Positions 56,599-64,000 of a stretch of 64,000 bases of DNA are shown here, piece by piece. The position numbers and the translations under genes are program-made. Origin of the DNA: Moorena bouillonii PNG (lineage in GTDB: Bacteria > Cyanobacteriota > Cyanobacteriia > Cyanobacteriales > Coleofasciculaceae). Positions within the stretch are counted from its first letter, which is position 1. Every line of letters starts with the position of its first letter. The stretch covers positions 7,194,241-7,258,240 of the forward strand of contig NZ_MKZS01000001.1 of NCBI RefSeq assembly GCF_001942495.1. The letters are read 5' to 3'. The notes under the pieces are model-generated. The model was not told where the DNA came from and ran no database searches. It saw nothing but the letters and a program-made list of their open reading frames with translations.

Positions 56599-57360
56599 CT
56601 AACCTATTTCAGTAATACTGACAATTTTGCTGCCCATTTTGTGCATATTTTGAATCCTCGCCGACAGCTGGTCGTAACCCACCTCATAGGTAGCATTACT
56701 CCGCTTGAAGCGAGAACCAACACCAGCTTTAGCTACAGTAACCTTAAAGCGTTTGCCTGTATTGGCGTAAGTACCTGAACCCCCAGCAGGAGCAGTAATC
56801 TTGGTAGACACATTAGCCGCTAAATCACTAATCAGCTTGGCTTGGTTACTGCTATCACTGGTAGCATCTCCCCGCATCAAACAAAACGTCCGATTAAAGG
56901 CTACGTTCTTAATCCCAACTTCGGTAGTATTACTACGAGGATAGGGGACAATGAACTCGCCAAAATTAAACTGATACTCGTCGCTATCGATATAAGAATC
57001 GATGTCTGCGTCGTAGCCAGCAGCATTATAAATTAGAACGTGTTCGGCAATTTCTGTTTGATCCTGGGGAGCACGACCTAGAAAATGCTTGTAGTTGAGC
57101 TCAATGAAACGATACTGGGAAGCAGAATCAAAAAACAGGGACTTATACAACTCTGATTTAGCGACCATGCGCACAAAGCCCCGTACACTGATGTCCCCAT
57201 TGCGCAGCATCGATTCAGCGCTAGTTAAGCGATCGGATTCCAGCAAGTGCGGGTTACCTAGAACCTGTTTGTAAACTGCCCGAATCACTGTCTGCACATC
57301 ATCTTCTGTTGCACCAGGACGCAACTCTACCGGGTCAGCATCCATTACCCAAAGTGACAT
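56599..57360 (-). CDS. Phycoerythrin-associated rod linker (CpeD/CpeE-like)
   Basis: A 253-residue linker starting [20 protein letters not shown]. The PBS linker domain covers about 8-150 ([40 protein letters not shown]) and a CpcD-like domain about 200-253 ([38 protein letters not shown]), so it can end-cap a phycoerythrin hexamer. The start MxLWVxDAEPVEL is like CpeD. It is the last gene of the four-linker group. Which of CpeD or CpeE it is cannot be decided. Confidence 0.85.
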   Translation of the reverse strand: MSLWVMDADPVELRPGATEDDVQTVIRAVYKQVLGNPHLLESDRLTSAESMLRNGDISVRGFVRMVAKSELYKSLFFDSASQYRFIELNYKHFLGRAPQDQTEIAEHVLIYNAAGYDADIDSYIDSDEYQFNFGEFIVPYPRSNTTEVGIKNVAFNRTFCLMRGDATSDSSNQAKLISDLAANVSTKITAPAGGSGTYANTGKRFKVTVAKAGVGSRFKRSNATYEVGYDQLSARIQNMHKMGSKIVSITEIG

Positions 57361-57415
57361 TTAAATTCCTCCTAAATTCTTTGCTCAAATTTAGCTGACT
57401 GACACAGCTATTCAC

Positions 57416-57467
57416 TTATCAGTTACCAGTTATCAGTTATCAGTTACCAGTTATCAGTTACCAGTTT
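57416..57467. repeat. STRR-like array (TATCAGT/TACCAGT)n
   Basis: About seven units alternating TTATCAG and TTACCAG between two linker genes. Unit length is 7. No gene lies in this 160-bp spacer. Confidence 0.8.
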
Positions 57468-57519
57468 TTTTTGATTACCATTAACTATTGACTTAGTAAC
57501 TGATAACCGGGCTACTCGA

Positions 57520-58314
57520 TCAATTTAACTCAGTAATACTGAGAATCTTGCCACCGCTTTTATGAATACTCTGCACTTGTTCAGAGAGTTGGTCATAGCT
57601 AACCTGATAGTTCAGCTTGCTATACTTATTCAACCGGGCTGCACCAGCGCATGTGGAAACAGCAATCTGGTAGCGCTTGCCAGTATTGCCATAACCTGCA
57701 CCATTGCCAATCGCTGGAGCCTTAACTTTTGGAGATAGATTACTAGCTACAGAAGTAATTAGCTGAGCTGGTTTTCCACTATCACTGGTAGGAGATCCTC
57801 GTAATAAGGAGAACATCCGATTAAAGCCCACATTCTTAATTCCTGCTTGGCTACGGATGCTGCGGGGGTAGGGAACGACGTCCTCGCCAAAATTCTGGAG
57901 ATATTCCTCACTATCGATATAGGAATCGATTTCAGCTCCATAACCCTGTTCATTGTAAAGGCTGACGTGCTCAGAGATTTCAGCTTGATCTAAAGGAGCA
58001 CGACCCAGCAAATGCTTGCAATTAAGTTCAATGAACCGATAGGGAGAAGACCCCTGGAAAAACCTGGATTGATACAGGGCTGATTGAGCTACCATGCGCA
58101 CAAAGCCACGGACAGTAATATCCCCATTCCGCAACATTGATTCCCCATTAGCGAGTCGCTCGCTATCCATCAGATGGGCATTGCCCAAAACCTGCTTGTA
58201 AACAGCTCGAATTACCGTTTGTAAATCATCTTCACTAGCAAAAGGCCGTAATTCTAATGGATCACCTTCAAAGGCATCCAAGCCTAGAACAGCTGAGCGA
58301 GTTAAATTTCCCAT
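57520..58314 (-). CDS. Phycoerythrin-associated rod linker
   Basis: A 264-residue linker with the PBS linker domain at about 20-160 ([54 protein letters not shown]) and a CpcD domain at about 210-264 ([38 protein letters not shown]). It is clearly paralogous to the gene at 56599, with the shared FVRMVA and VSYDQLS/VGYDQLS words, so one arose by duplication. It belongs to the same minus-strand group as cpeC. Confidence 0.87.
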   Translation of the reverse strand: MGNLTRSAVLGLDAFEGDPLELRPFASEDDLQTVIRAVYKQVLGNAHLMDSERLANGESMLRNGDITVRGFVRMVAQSALYQSRFFQGSSPYRFIELNCKHLLGRAPLDQAEISEHVSLYNEQGYGAEIDSYIDSEEYLQNFGEDVVPYPRSIRSQAGIKNVGFNRMFSLLRGSPTSDSGKPAQLITSVASNLSPKVKAPAIGNGAGYGNTGKRYQIAVSTCAGAARLNKYSKLNYQVSYDQLSEQVQSIHKSGGKILSITELN

Positions 58315-58359
58315 TTCTATCTCTCCTTTAAAATTTCCGAAAAGACAAAACTCCAGATA

Positions 58360-59151
58360 TTAGGAGATTTCTGTAATGCTGACGATTGTCCCACTAGTGC
58401 GATTAATCCGCTGAATTTGGGGTGTCATCTTGCTGCCAGGAACAATGTACTCAGTGGTACTACGACGGCGACGACCGCTGTACATGGCACCCCGGACTAC
58501 AATTTTGAACATCTTTTCGGTAGCATCAGCATAAGCGGCAGCACGACAACCTGCCAGTGGAACAATTTCGCTGGTGCTATTGGTGGCAACTGCTTCTACC
58601 AAGCAAGAGCTTTTTATGGAGCTATCAATTTCTGGACGACCCCTTACCAAGGAGAGGGTACGGTTATAGCCCACCTGCTTTTGGCCGATTTGGCTAGTAG
58701 CACCACAATAGTAGGGTACGGTATCATCCCCAAAATTATTTTGGTACTCGTCACTATTGATGTAAGAATCAATCTCAGCATCGTAGCCCTGCTCAATACA
58801 GATGCGGATGTGTTCCGAAATTTCTGTCTGATCCAGGGGAGCACGACCCAATAAATGCTTAAAGTTAAGCTCAATAAATCGGTAGGGCGCACAGGATTCA
58901 AAATACCGAGCGCGATAGAAATCTGATTTGGCAACAGCCCGGACAAATTCCCTGACACTGATGCTGCCATCGCATAATTGCGATTCAGCATTCACCAGCC
59001 GCTCGCTCTCCATAATGTGGGGGTTGCCCAAAACTTGACGATAAACTGCCCGAATTACAGCTTGCACTTCATCAATGCCGCTAGTGGGCCATAGTTCAAA
59101 GATGGTATCTGAATCTAGACCAAACTTGGCAGTAGGCGCTGTACTGACCAT
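58360..59151 (-). CDS. Phycoerythrin-associated rod linker
   Basis: A 263-residue linker: PBS linker domain about 15-160 ([60 protein letters not shown]) and a CpcD-like end about 205-263 (EKMFKIVVRGAMYSGRRRRS). The CpcD segment is Arg-rich (RRRRST) where others have FRRSN. It starts 190 bp after cpeC and stops 45 bp before the next linker, so the group is probably one operon. CpeD/CpeE assignment is open. Confidence 0.87.
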   Translation of the reverse strand: MVSTAPTAKFGLDSDTIFELWPTSGIDEVQAVIRAVYRQVLGNPHIMESERLVNAESQLCDGSISVREFVRAVAKSDFYRARYFESCAPYRFIELNFKHLLGRAPLDQTEISEHIRICIEQGYDAEIDSYINSDEYQNNFGDDTVPYYCGATSQIGQKQVGYNRTLSLVRGRPEIDSSIKSSCLVEAVATNSTSEIVPLAGCRAAAYADATEKMFKIVVRGAMYSGRRRRSTTEYIVPGSKMTPQIQRINRTSGTIVSITEIS

Positions 59152-59341
59152 TTAAATTTCTCCTTGCAAAAAACTTATTCAAAATAGAGGGGATTTTCCT
59201 TGCCAAAACAAAGTAACCAACCCTTCATTGAACTGCACCTCTACCTTCTTTGGCAGCAAGCCAACTAGTTTGCTGCCAAAGTACGCAGAAATACACGAAC
59301 TTTTCCAGATTAGAAACGTTTGAATCCCGATTGAATCCTAA

Positions 59342-60211
59342 TTACACAACGGTGATGCTTGCAATCACGCCACCCTGCTTATGAATCCGCTGGTACTCTT
59401 TGGAGAGCTGATCAAACGGAACCAGGTATACCTGATTACTGCGCCGGAATTTGGATACCCGATTCACTGCACCAGGGGACTTATAGCCAGTTACCTCAAT
59501 GCGGTACACCTTACCTTCAGCAGTAGCTCCAGCACCATGACGAGTTCTGGCACCCAATGGCGTCTCTTGGAAAGACCAGCCAGATACACCACCAGATGGG
59601 GGAATCACTGCTGTAGGAATTTCTTGAATTACATTCTTATTGAGACAGGGACTATTGCCAGCCAAGCTCCCTTTGAAGTCGCTACTAGAGGCTCCTCGCA
59701 ACAGTTGGAACATGTGGGTAAACCCAACCATCTTCTTGCCTGTTTGGGTTTTGTAGCCCCGGTAGAAGGGAACCGTATCTTCCCCATAGACTTCCTGGTA
59801 CTCGTCACTGTCGAGGTAGGAATCAATCTCTGCCTCGAAGCCTCCTTCATCCCAGATAATACTGTGAGCTTTCATCTCATCGAAGCCATCGGGAGCCCGA
59901 CCAAGTAAATGTTTGAAATTCAGCTCAATTACGCGGTAGCGGGGGGCTTTGTCGAAAAACCGGGAGCTGTAAGCATCCGATTTAGCTACTGCCCGCACAA
60001 ATTCCCGAACGCTGAGTTCACCTAGTTTGAACTGAGACTCTGGGACAGCGAGTCGCTCACTTTCCATGACATAAGCATTGCCCAATACTTGCCGATAGAC
60101 CGCCCGAATCACGGCCTCAGCGTCCTCGCTTGAGATACCTGGCCAGACTTCGATTGGATCTGTGTCTTCAAATAGGCCGACACCTAGCTGTGATGCTGGT
60201 CCGAATGCCAT
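59342..60211 (-). CDS. cpeC: Phycoerythrin-associated rod linker CpeC
   Basis: A 289-residue linker that matches CpeC by its start MAFGPASQLGVGLFEDTDPI, linker domain ([60 protein letters not shown]) and C-terminal CpcD domain (KFRRSNQVYLVPFDQLSKEY, RIHKQGGVIASITVV). CpeC joins phycoerythrin hexamers to the next hexamer, nearest the phycocyanin part. It is first in a four-linker minus-strand group. The linker region of the two-domain protein at 54029 is most like this protein, so it may have come from a CpeC-type ancestor. Confidence 0.92.
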   Translation of the reverse strand: MAFGPASQLGVGLFEDTDPIEVWPGISSEDAEAVIRAVYRQVLGNAYVMESERLAVPESQFKLGELSVREFVRAVAKSDAYSSRFFDKAPRYRVIELNFKHLLGRAPDGFDEMKAHSIIWDEGGFEAEIDSYLDSDEYQEVYGEDTVPFYRGYKTQTGKKMVGFTHMFQLLRGASSSDFKGSLAGNSPCLNKNVIQEIPTAVIPPSGGVSGWSFQETPLGARTRHGAGATAEGKVYRIEVTGYKSPGAVNRVSKFRRSNQVYLVPFDQLSKEYQRIHKQGGVIASITVV

Positions 60212-60529
60212 TAAGAGATTCTCCTAGATAGCAACAAATTTTTTAATCAGGGTTTTCTCAGGGTGTTTAAAAAACTTTACAAGCTTTTAAACAACAACAT
60301 AACCTCTCTCACGACTCCTGATTGAGGAGTCTTGGGAGCTCATAGCTCCTGTGAGCGAGATTGTGTCAGTGTTTTACACCTTCACACATTTATTTATACA
60401 ATGCCCTGATCACCCTAAATTATCAAGATTTGTAAACTTCTGGGATTGCCTGTGATTGAAACTGACAAGTATCTTAGAAATTATGAATTATAAAGTATGA
60501 CGTATGAAGTATGAAAACTTTGATTGTTT

Positions 60530-60652
60530 TATAGTGTATTTATCACTTTGGTGAGGTACAAATTTTTTGGATTATAGGGAACAGGGAACCGGGAACAGGG
60601 AACCGGGAACATAAAACCAATTATCTGTACCTCATAAATATGATAACAGCTA
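60530..60652. repeat. Element C (TATAGC-type) copy upstream of cpeC
   Basis: Left end TATAGTGTATTTATCAC with GAGGTACA; right end inverse TAGCTGTTATCATATTTATG with GAGGTAC. The core is GGGAACA/GGGAACC heptamers, about 60576-60610. Same architecture as 51299-51631. Confidence 0.7.
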
Positions 60653-60695
60653 GATTTATGATTTTTTTTAAGCTACCCTAGACGGAACACCCAGG

Positions 60696-60859
60696 GCGAA
60701 CAACCTTGGCCAAAAGGCCACGCTACGCGAACAACCTTGGCCAAAAGGCCACGCTACGCGAACAACCTTGGCCAAAAGGCCACGCTACGCGAACAACCTT
60801 GGCCAAAAGGCCACGCTACGCGAACAACCTTGGCCAAAAGGCCACGCTACGCGAACAAC
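60696..60859. repeat. Five tandem 31-bp copies of the dispersed palindrome
   Basis: Unit GCGAACAACCTTGGCCAAAA with GGCCACGCTAC, 31 bp, repeated perfectly at 60696, 60727, 60758, 60789 and 60820, plus a partial copy to 60859. No spacers between units, so it is not a CRISPR array. It continues directly into the TTCAACC heptamer array. Confidence 0.95.
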
Positions 60860-60861
60860 TC

Positions 60862-60993
60862 TTCAACCTTCAACCTTCAACCTTCAACCTTCAACCCTTC
60901 AACCTTCAACCTTCAACCCTTCAACCCTTCAACCTTCAACCCTTCAACCCTTCAACCCTTCAACCCTTCAACCCTTCAACCCTTCAACCCTTC
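60862..60993. repeat. STRR array (TTCAACC)n reaching into the HEAT gene
   Basis: About 18 units of 7 or 8 bp (AACCTTC and AACCCTTC). The array ends inside the 3' end of the gene at 60984-61850; the TGA stop (60984-60986) and the last Lys-Gly codons come from the repeat. Confidence 0.9.
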
Positions 60994-61850
60994 TGAATTT
61001 GTGCGATCGCTACCTTGACCAGTTGGCGAATTTCCTCTCGCTGATCGGATAACTTGGCTGTTAAGGCGGGTAAAGCCGCTTCATCTTTAAGCTTCCCTAA
61101 GGATAAGATTACCCTCCGCCTCACCTCTTGGCTGGGGTCTTCCAGTAACGGGATTAAATTGGGAACCCCTAGCTGGGGGTCAAGTTGGCTCACCGATGTC
61201 GCTGCTTCGGCACGAACATTGACAGATTCATCTTTCAGTGCTAATAAGAGAATATCTCTAGCCTGGTCATTACCTGGTTCATCCACCAAATTAGCGATCG
61301 CTCCGACTACTGCCATCCGCACATCTTCCGATTCCGAGTGGATTGCCTGATACAGGTGCTCAGCTGCGTCTGACCCAATGAAAGCAAGTGCCCAAGAGGC
61401 ATGACCTTTGGCAGTTTGGGGATAATCCGCTGATTCCAACACCTCAATCAACTTTGGGACAGCCGCTTCTCCCATTCTGGCTAAGGCTCCAGCCGCTGAA
61501 CTCTTGACCACTGTATCCTCATCATTTAACAAAGCATTGATCAGGGTAGGAACCGCCTGGGGATCCCTTATTTTTGCTAAAGCCTTGCCACAAGACCTGC
61601 GCACCACCGGGTTTGGGTGATTAGCTAGTGCTTCGAGCAAGAACGGAGAAGCTACCTTACCAATTTTGCCAAAGGCTTCCACGAATCCCAGTCTGACCAT
61701 TCCCCGGCTATCAGCCAGGGATTCAACCATCTTTTTTAACTGTTGCGGATTAGTAATATCAACGTTTCCCTCAGCAAGTTGGCTATTGACATCAGCCAGC
61801 AAGCTGTCAGTTTCAGAGGGAGCTGGCGGTTGAGTTTCCGATGTAACCAT
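60984..61850 (-). CDS. HEAT-repeat bilin-lyase-like protein (possible CpeF)
   Basis: A 288-residue protein with at least six HEAT repeats (ADSRGMVRLGFVEAFGKIGK; NHPNPVVRRSCGKALAKIRD; NDEDTVVKSSAAGALARMGE; GHASWALAFIGSD). It is of the E/F lyase superfamily and most resembles CpeF/MpeV-type proteins, which attach the doubly linked PEB at Cys50/61 of CpeB. The assignment is from motif memory and cluster context, without alignment. The C-terminal Lys-Gly-stop is built from an STRR array. It lies about 770 bp upstream of cpeC on the same strand. Confidence 0.6.
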   Translation of the reverse strand: MVTSETQPPAPSETDSLLADVNSQLAEGNVDITNPQQLKKMVESLADSRGMVRLGFVEAFGKIGKVASPFLLEALANHPNPVVRRSCGKALAKIRDPQAVPTLINALLNDEDTVVKSSAAGALARMGEAAVPKLIEVLESADYPQTAKGHASWALAFIGSDAAEHLYQAIHSESEDVRMAVVGAIANLVDEPGNDQARDILLLALKDESVNVRAEAATSVSQLDPQLGVPNLIPLLEDPSQEVRRRVILSLGKLKDEAALPALTAKLSDQREEIRQLVKVAIAQIQKG

Positions 61851-61904
61851 GGGTAATTCCAGTTGCTTTAGTCAGTTGCGTCAGGATGATGGCAAGGATG
61901 ATTG

Positions 61905-62111
61905 CTAGGGGCGGAGATTTTCCAGAGCAGCGTCGATCTTAATAATTTCTGGGTGGTTTTTGATATGCTCCATGGCCGCCTTTTTCGGCAGTTTCACCTT
62001 CTGAGCCATTTTCATCACATCATTAACGAGTCTTTCCCGATATTTCTCTAGTTCAGTAATAACTTCCTCAATTTCTGCCGGTGATGGCTGGGCTTCTTGA
62101 ATTTCAGACAT
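61905..62111 (-). CDS. Small hypothetical protein in the phycobilisome cluster
   Basis: A 68-residue helical protein, MSEIQEAQPSPAEIEEVITE to DAALENLRP. It has no signal peptide or metal motif; residues 10-45 are amphipathic and charged. It is 54 bp upstream of the HEAT lyase-like gene on the same strand and may be its operon partner. Similar small proteins are found in phycoerythrin gene clusters of other cyanobacteria (recalled, not checked). The start follows TCACCAAA, with no clear ribosome-binding site. Confidence 0.5.
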   Translation of the reverse strand: MSEIQEAQPSPAEIEEVITELEKYRERLVNDVMKMAQKVKLPKKAAMEHIKNHPEIIKIDAALENLRP

Positions 62112-62444
62112 TTTGGTGACGTTCTTAAATCGTGATTATTATATAAGGTTACAGGTTACAGGTTACAGGTTACAAGTTACAGGTTATAGGTTATAGGTTA
62201 CAGGTTACAGGTTACAAGTTACAGGTTACAGGTTACAGGTTACAGGTTACAGGTTACAGGTTACAAGTTACAAGTTACAGGTTACAGGTTACAGGTTACA
62301 ACCTTCAACCTTCAACGGTTTAACCTTCAACGCTTCAACCTTCAACCTTCAACCTTTCAACCTTCAACCTTCAACCTTCAACCTTTCAACCTTCAACCTT
62401 TCAACCTTTCAACCTTCAACCTTCAACCTTTCAACCTTCAACCT
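62112..62444. other. Gap made almost wholly of STRR arrays
   Basis: Between the small gene at 61905 and the pentapeptide gene: GGTTACA array (62148-62300) then TTCAACC array (62301-62450). No gene and no room for a normal terminator except within the repeats. Confidence 0.85.
62148..62300. repeat. STRR array (GGTTACA)n
   Basis: About 22 units of the heptamer GGTTACA, with a few point changes (GGTTATA, AGTTACA). The downstream end joins the TTCAACC array at 62301, without intervening DNA. Confidence 0.9.
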
Positions 62445-62450
62445 TCAACT
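62301..62450. repeat. STRR array (TTCAACC)n at the end of the pentapeptide gene
   Basis: Units of TTCAACC and TTTCAACC, mixed 7- and 8-mers. The TGA stop of the pentapeptide-repeat gene (62445-62447) is part of the first unit read on the minus strand, as for the HEAT gene at 60984. Confidence 0.9.
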
Positions 62451-63305
62451 CTTCTCATGACTGGCTCCTAAACTTTCCCGAGTATTACTTCGAGTATAGG
62501 GATTCCAGGTGTCTAGATCTTTATATGGTTGATTCAAAAGCATCGAACGGGTGGCTTCACTGATGCCTTGAGCCATGGTAAAGTCAGCGCCAGCAATATT
62601 TTGTACATGGTTTAAATCTGCTCCAGTCAGGTCGGCCCCTCGCAAATCCGCTCCCTCCAGCTCCACGCCACTCATACGGGCATTACGCAAACAAGCCCCG
62701 GTCAGGAAAGCCTTCCGTAAGTTGGATCCACTCAAAGCAGCATCCTGTAAATTAGCACCGGTTAAATCGGCTCCGCTGAGATAGCCTCCTATTACTCTAA
62801 TCCCTTGCAAGTCAACTCCCCTCAAATTAGCGGTATTTAGAAAAGCACCATTGAGATTAGCACCAGGCCCAACAGCCCCAGAACTTTTGTAGCGAAATCC
62901 TTCTGGCCAAGTAGTTTCCCGGTCATACAGGGCTACTTGTAGGTTGGTTTCATTTAAGTTAGCCATCGTCAAATTAGCCTTCCTTAAATCCGCCCGGTTT
63001 AAATACGCCCCTTCCAAATCAGCTCCAGTCAGGTCAGCGCCAGTCAGGTCAGCTCCCCTGAGATCAGCTCCCCTCAGATTCGCTTCCCGCAAAATTGCCT
63101 GACTAAGATTAGCCCCAGTCAGGGTAGCTTGGCTCAAATTAGCTTTCTGTAGGTTAGCACCACTGAGGTTAACCTGGTACAAGTCTCTCTGACTCCAATC
63201 GATGCCCTCAAGATTAGCATCAGAGATATAGTCTCCGGCTTGGAACCGTTTTAAGATATCCATAGCTTGGTTGTTAGTGCGATCGCTTAACCGAGTTTGA
63301 ATCAT
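62445..63305 (-). CDS. Pentapeptide-repeat protein
   Basis: A 286-residue protein with a long series of A(D/N)LxX pentapeptides from about residue 28 to 130 and again 150-242 (for example ANLRGADLRGADLTGADLTG), forming a right-handed quadrilateral beta-helix. A linker in the middle (YDRETTWPEGFRYKSSGAVG) interrupts them. Function is unknown; such proteins are common in cyanobacteria. It sits between the small gene and the S-type lyase. The stop codon belongs to an STRR array. A HIP1 octamer occurs near the start (63276-63290 region). Confidence 0.85.
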   Translation of the reverse strand: MIQTRLSDRTNNQAMDILKRFQAGDYISDANLEGIDWSQRDLYQVNLSGANLQKANLSQATLTGANLSQAILREANLRGADLRGADLTGADLTGADLEGAYLNRADLRKANLTMANLNETNLQVALYDRETTWPEGFRYKSSGAVGPGANLNGAFLNTANLRGVDLQGIRVIGGYLSGADLTGANLQDAALSGSNLRKAFLTGACLRNARMSGVELEGADLRGADLTGADLNHVQNIAGADFTMAQGISEATRSMLLNQPYKDLDTWNPYTRSNTRESLGASHEKS

Positions 63306-63444
63306 TATAATTTGTAAACTCTACCTGGAACTGCCAAGGTTAGTCTACCGTTCTGGTGGGAACACAGGGTATTAAAAACAATTACTATTTCTAGGGTAGG
63401 GGCTAGCTCTACCCATCTATCACTATCAGGAGGTTCAAGCAAAA

Positions 63445-64000
63445 ATGCGACTCAAGCCACCCATGACCATGATGGACTTCTTTCGCAAAAGCGAAGGCAA
63501 GTGGTTTACTCAACGCACAGTTCATCACTTCGATAACGCTGCCGATGAATCCGGGGAATCCAATCTGATGGTTCAAGTCATTGAAAAAGATAACCCTAAA
63601 GTCCAAGCCGTGTGTGACCTCCAAAGCATTGACCCCAGCCAGGCGATGGGGGGAGCGAGCTTTATGTGGCAAATCAATTTAGATGACCGGGAACCAAATT
63701 CCAAATATGCCGCAATTCTGATTGATGTTCCAGATGATGAAACTAAGCTTAGTGGCAAATTGATTCGAGACCAAGGCTATGTAGAAAGTATTCCGGTAGT
63801 GAGTCGGTATTGGTTTGGCAAAGACGGCATCCTCACCATTGATACCAATTACCAGAATAATCAGGGTCAAGAACGTTGTTGGTTTGTCACCGATGATTTT
63901 CGTGTCCGAGTCAGCACTGTGCGCATGATGAATGGCGTCAATCTCATGACCTATTGCTCTGAACGCCGTTGTGTTTCTAGGGAAATGCTGGAACAAATGA
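63445..64000 (+). CDS. CpcS/CpeS-family phycobilin lyase (partial, runs off the window)
   Basis: The frame from ATG 63445 (with AGGAGG about 11 nt upstream) is open to the window end, 185 codons. It encodes MTMMDFFRKSEGKWFTQRTV near the start, SKYAAILIDVPDDETKLSGK, RDQGYVESIPVVSRYWFGKD, then ERCWFVTDDFRVRVSTVRM and MTYCSERRCVSREMLEQM. This is the third S-type lyase of the island, with the family motif RTxHH replaced by RTVHHF. The Cys-rich CSERRC end and absence of a stop indicate a distinct subgroup. The bilin and target Cys are not known. Confidence 0.8.
   Translation, partial: MRLKPPMTMMDFFRKSEGKWFTQRTVHHFDNAADESGESNLMVQVIEKDNPKVQAVCDLQSIDPSQAMGGASFMWQINLDDREPNSKYAAILIDVPDDETKLSGKLIRDQGYVESIPVVSRYWFGKDGILTIDTNYQNNQGQERCWFVTDDFRVRVSTVRMMNGVNLMTYCSERRCVSREMLEQM

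Larger units (their letters stand above)
60212..60983. other. cpeC upstream gap filled with repeats
   Basis: Contains an imperfect inverted repeat around 60310-60355 (ACGACTCCTGATTGAGGAGTC, then GAGCTCATAGCTC), element C (60530-60652), the 31-bp tandem repeats (60696-60859) and the TTCAACC array. The promoter of cpeC should lie in the first 300 bp. The plus-strand open frames over the tandem repeats are artefacts. Confidence 0.6.

Noticed and set aside
60696-60859. Possible CRISPR array
   Set aside because: The 31-bp units are contiguous, with no unique spacers, and no cas genes are nearby.
60706-61052. Three overlapping plus-strand ORFs over the 31-bp and TTCAACC repeats
   Set aside because: Frames arise from the tandem repeats and overlap a well-supported minus-strand HEAT gene.

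Overview
The window looks like the chromosome of a filamentous cyanobacterium that makes phycoerythrin, probably a marine Moorena/Lyngbya-type lineage. The genus is inference. The cyanobacterial assignment is firm: genes for phycocyanin, phycoerythrin, phycoerythrobilin synthesis and phycobilisome linkers, a tmRNA with a cyanobacterial tag (ANNIVPFARKAAPAVA), HIP1 octamers (GCGATCGC), heptanucleotide STRR arrays and many short interspersed palindromes.

Left part (1-31.5 kb), mostly housekeeping: IS605-type debris with a ribbon-helix-helix protein, proline iminopeptidase, two polysaccharide-type glycosyltransferases, a Uma2 nuclease, riboflavin synthase beside a DUF151 bifunctional nuclease, an aldo/keto reductase with two Fe-S motifs, a lipoprotein solute-binding protein, CobT, a DUF2232 membrane protein, a Crp/Fnr regulator, a coiled-coil protein, a sugar transferase, tmRNA, an NDP-sugar pyrophosphorylase, ScpA, an IS200 remnant, a LapA-type protein, PdxH, a DICT-GAF histidine kinase, a photosystem II S4 protein, a glycine-rich membrane protein, SerA and PrmA.

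Right part (31.5-64 kb), a phycobilisome island. Phycocyanin cpcB-cpcA-cpcE-cpcF runs on the minus strand, preceded by a membrane-anchored CpcL-type rod linker and pebA-pebB. On the plus strand follow a divergent phycobiliprotein-like gene, two S-type lyases, cpeT, cpeR, cpeBA copy 1, cpeY, a Uma2 gene, cpeBA copy 2 and cpeZ. Back on the minus strand come a repeat coiled-coil protein, a two-domain linker and four phycoerythrin linkers including cpeC. A HEAT-repeat lyase-like gene, a small conserved-looking gene, a pentapeptide-repeat gene and a third S-type lyase gene cut by the window end close the region. Together they make the pigment (PebAB), attach it (CpcE/F, CpeS-like, CpeT, CpeY, CpeZ), regulate it (CpeR) and assemble rods (linkers). 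Allophycocyanin genes, cpcC/cpcD and a soluble cpcG are not here.

The most interesting signals are four. (1) A C-terminal coiled-coil tail is shared by the two-domain linker (twice) and by the neighbouring RHH/coiled-coil protein, suggesting an undescribed partner pair. (2) There are two phycoerythrin operons that share a 23-bp motif at exactly the same distance from both cpeB starts, and copy 2 of CpeB has lost the conserved Asn72. (3) There is a divergent phycobiliprotein homologue that keeps the bilin Cys-x-Arg-Asp motif. (4) The gaps between pigment genes are filled by several families of MITE-like elements, one of which carries the STRR arrays inside its terminal inverted repeats.
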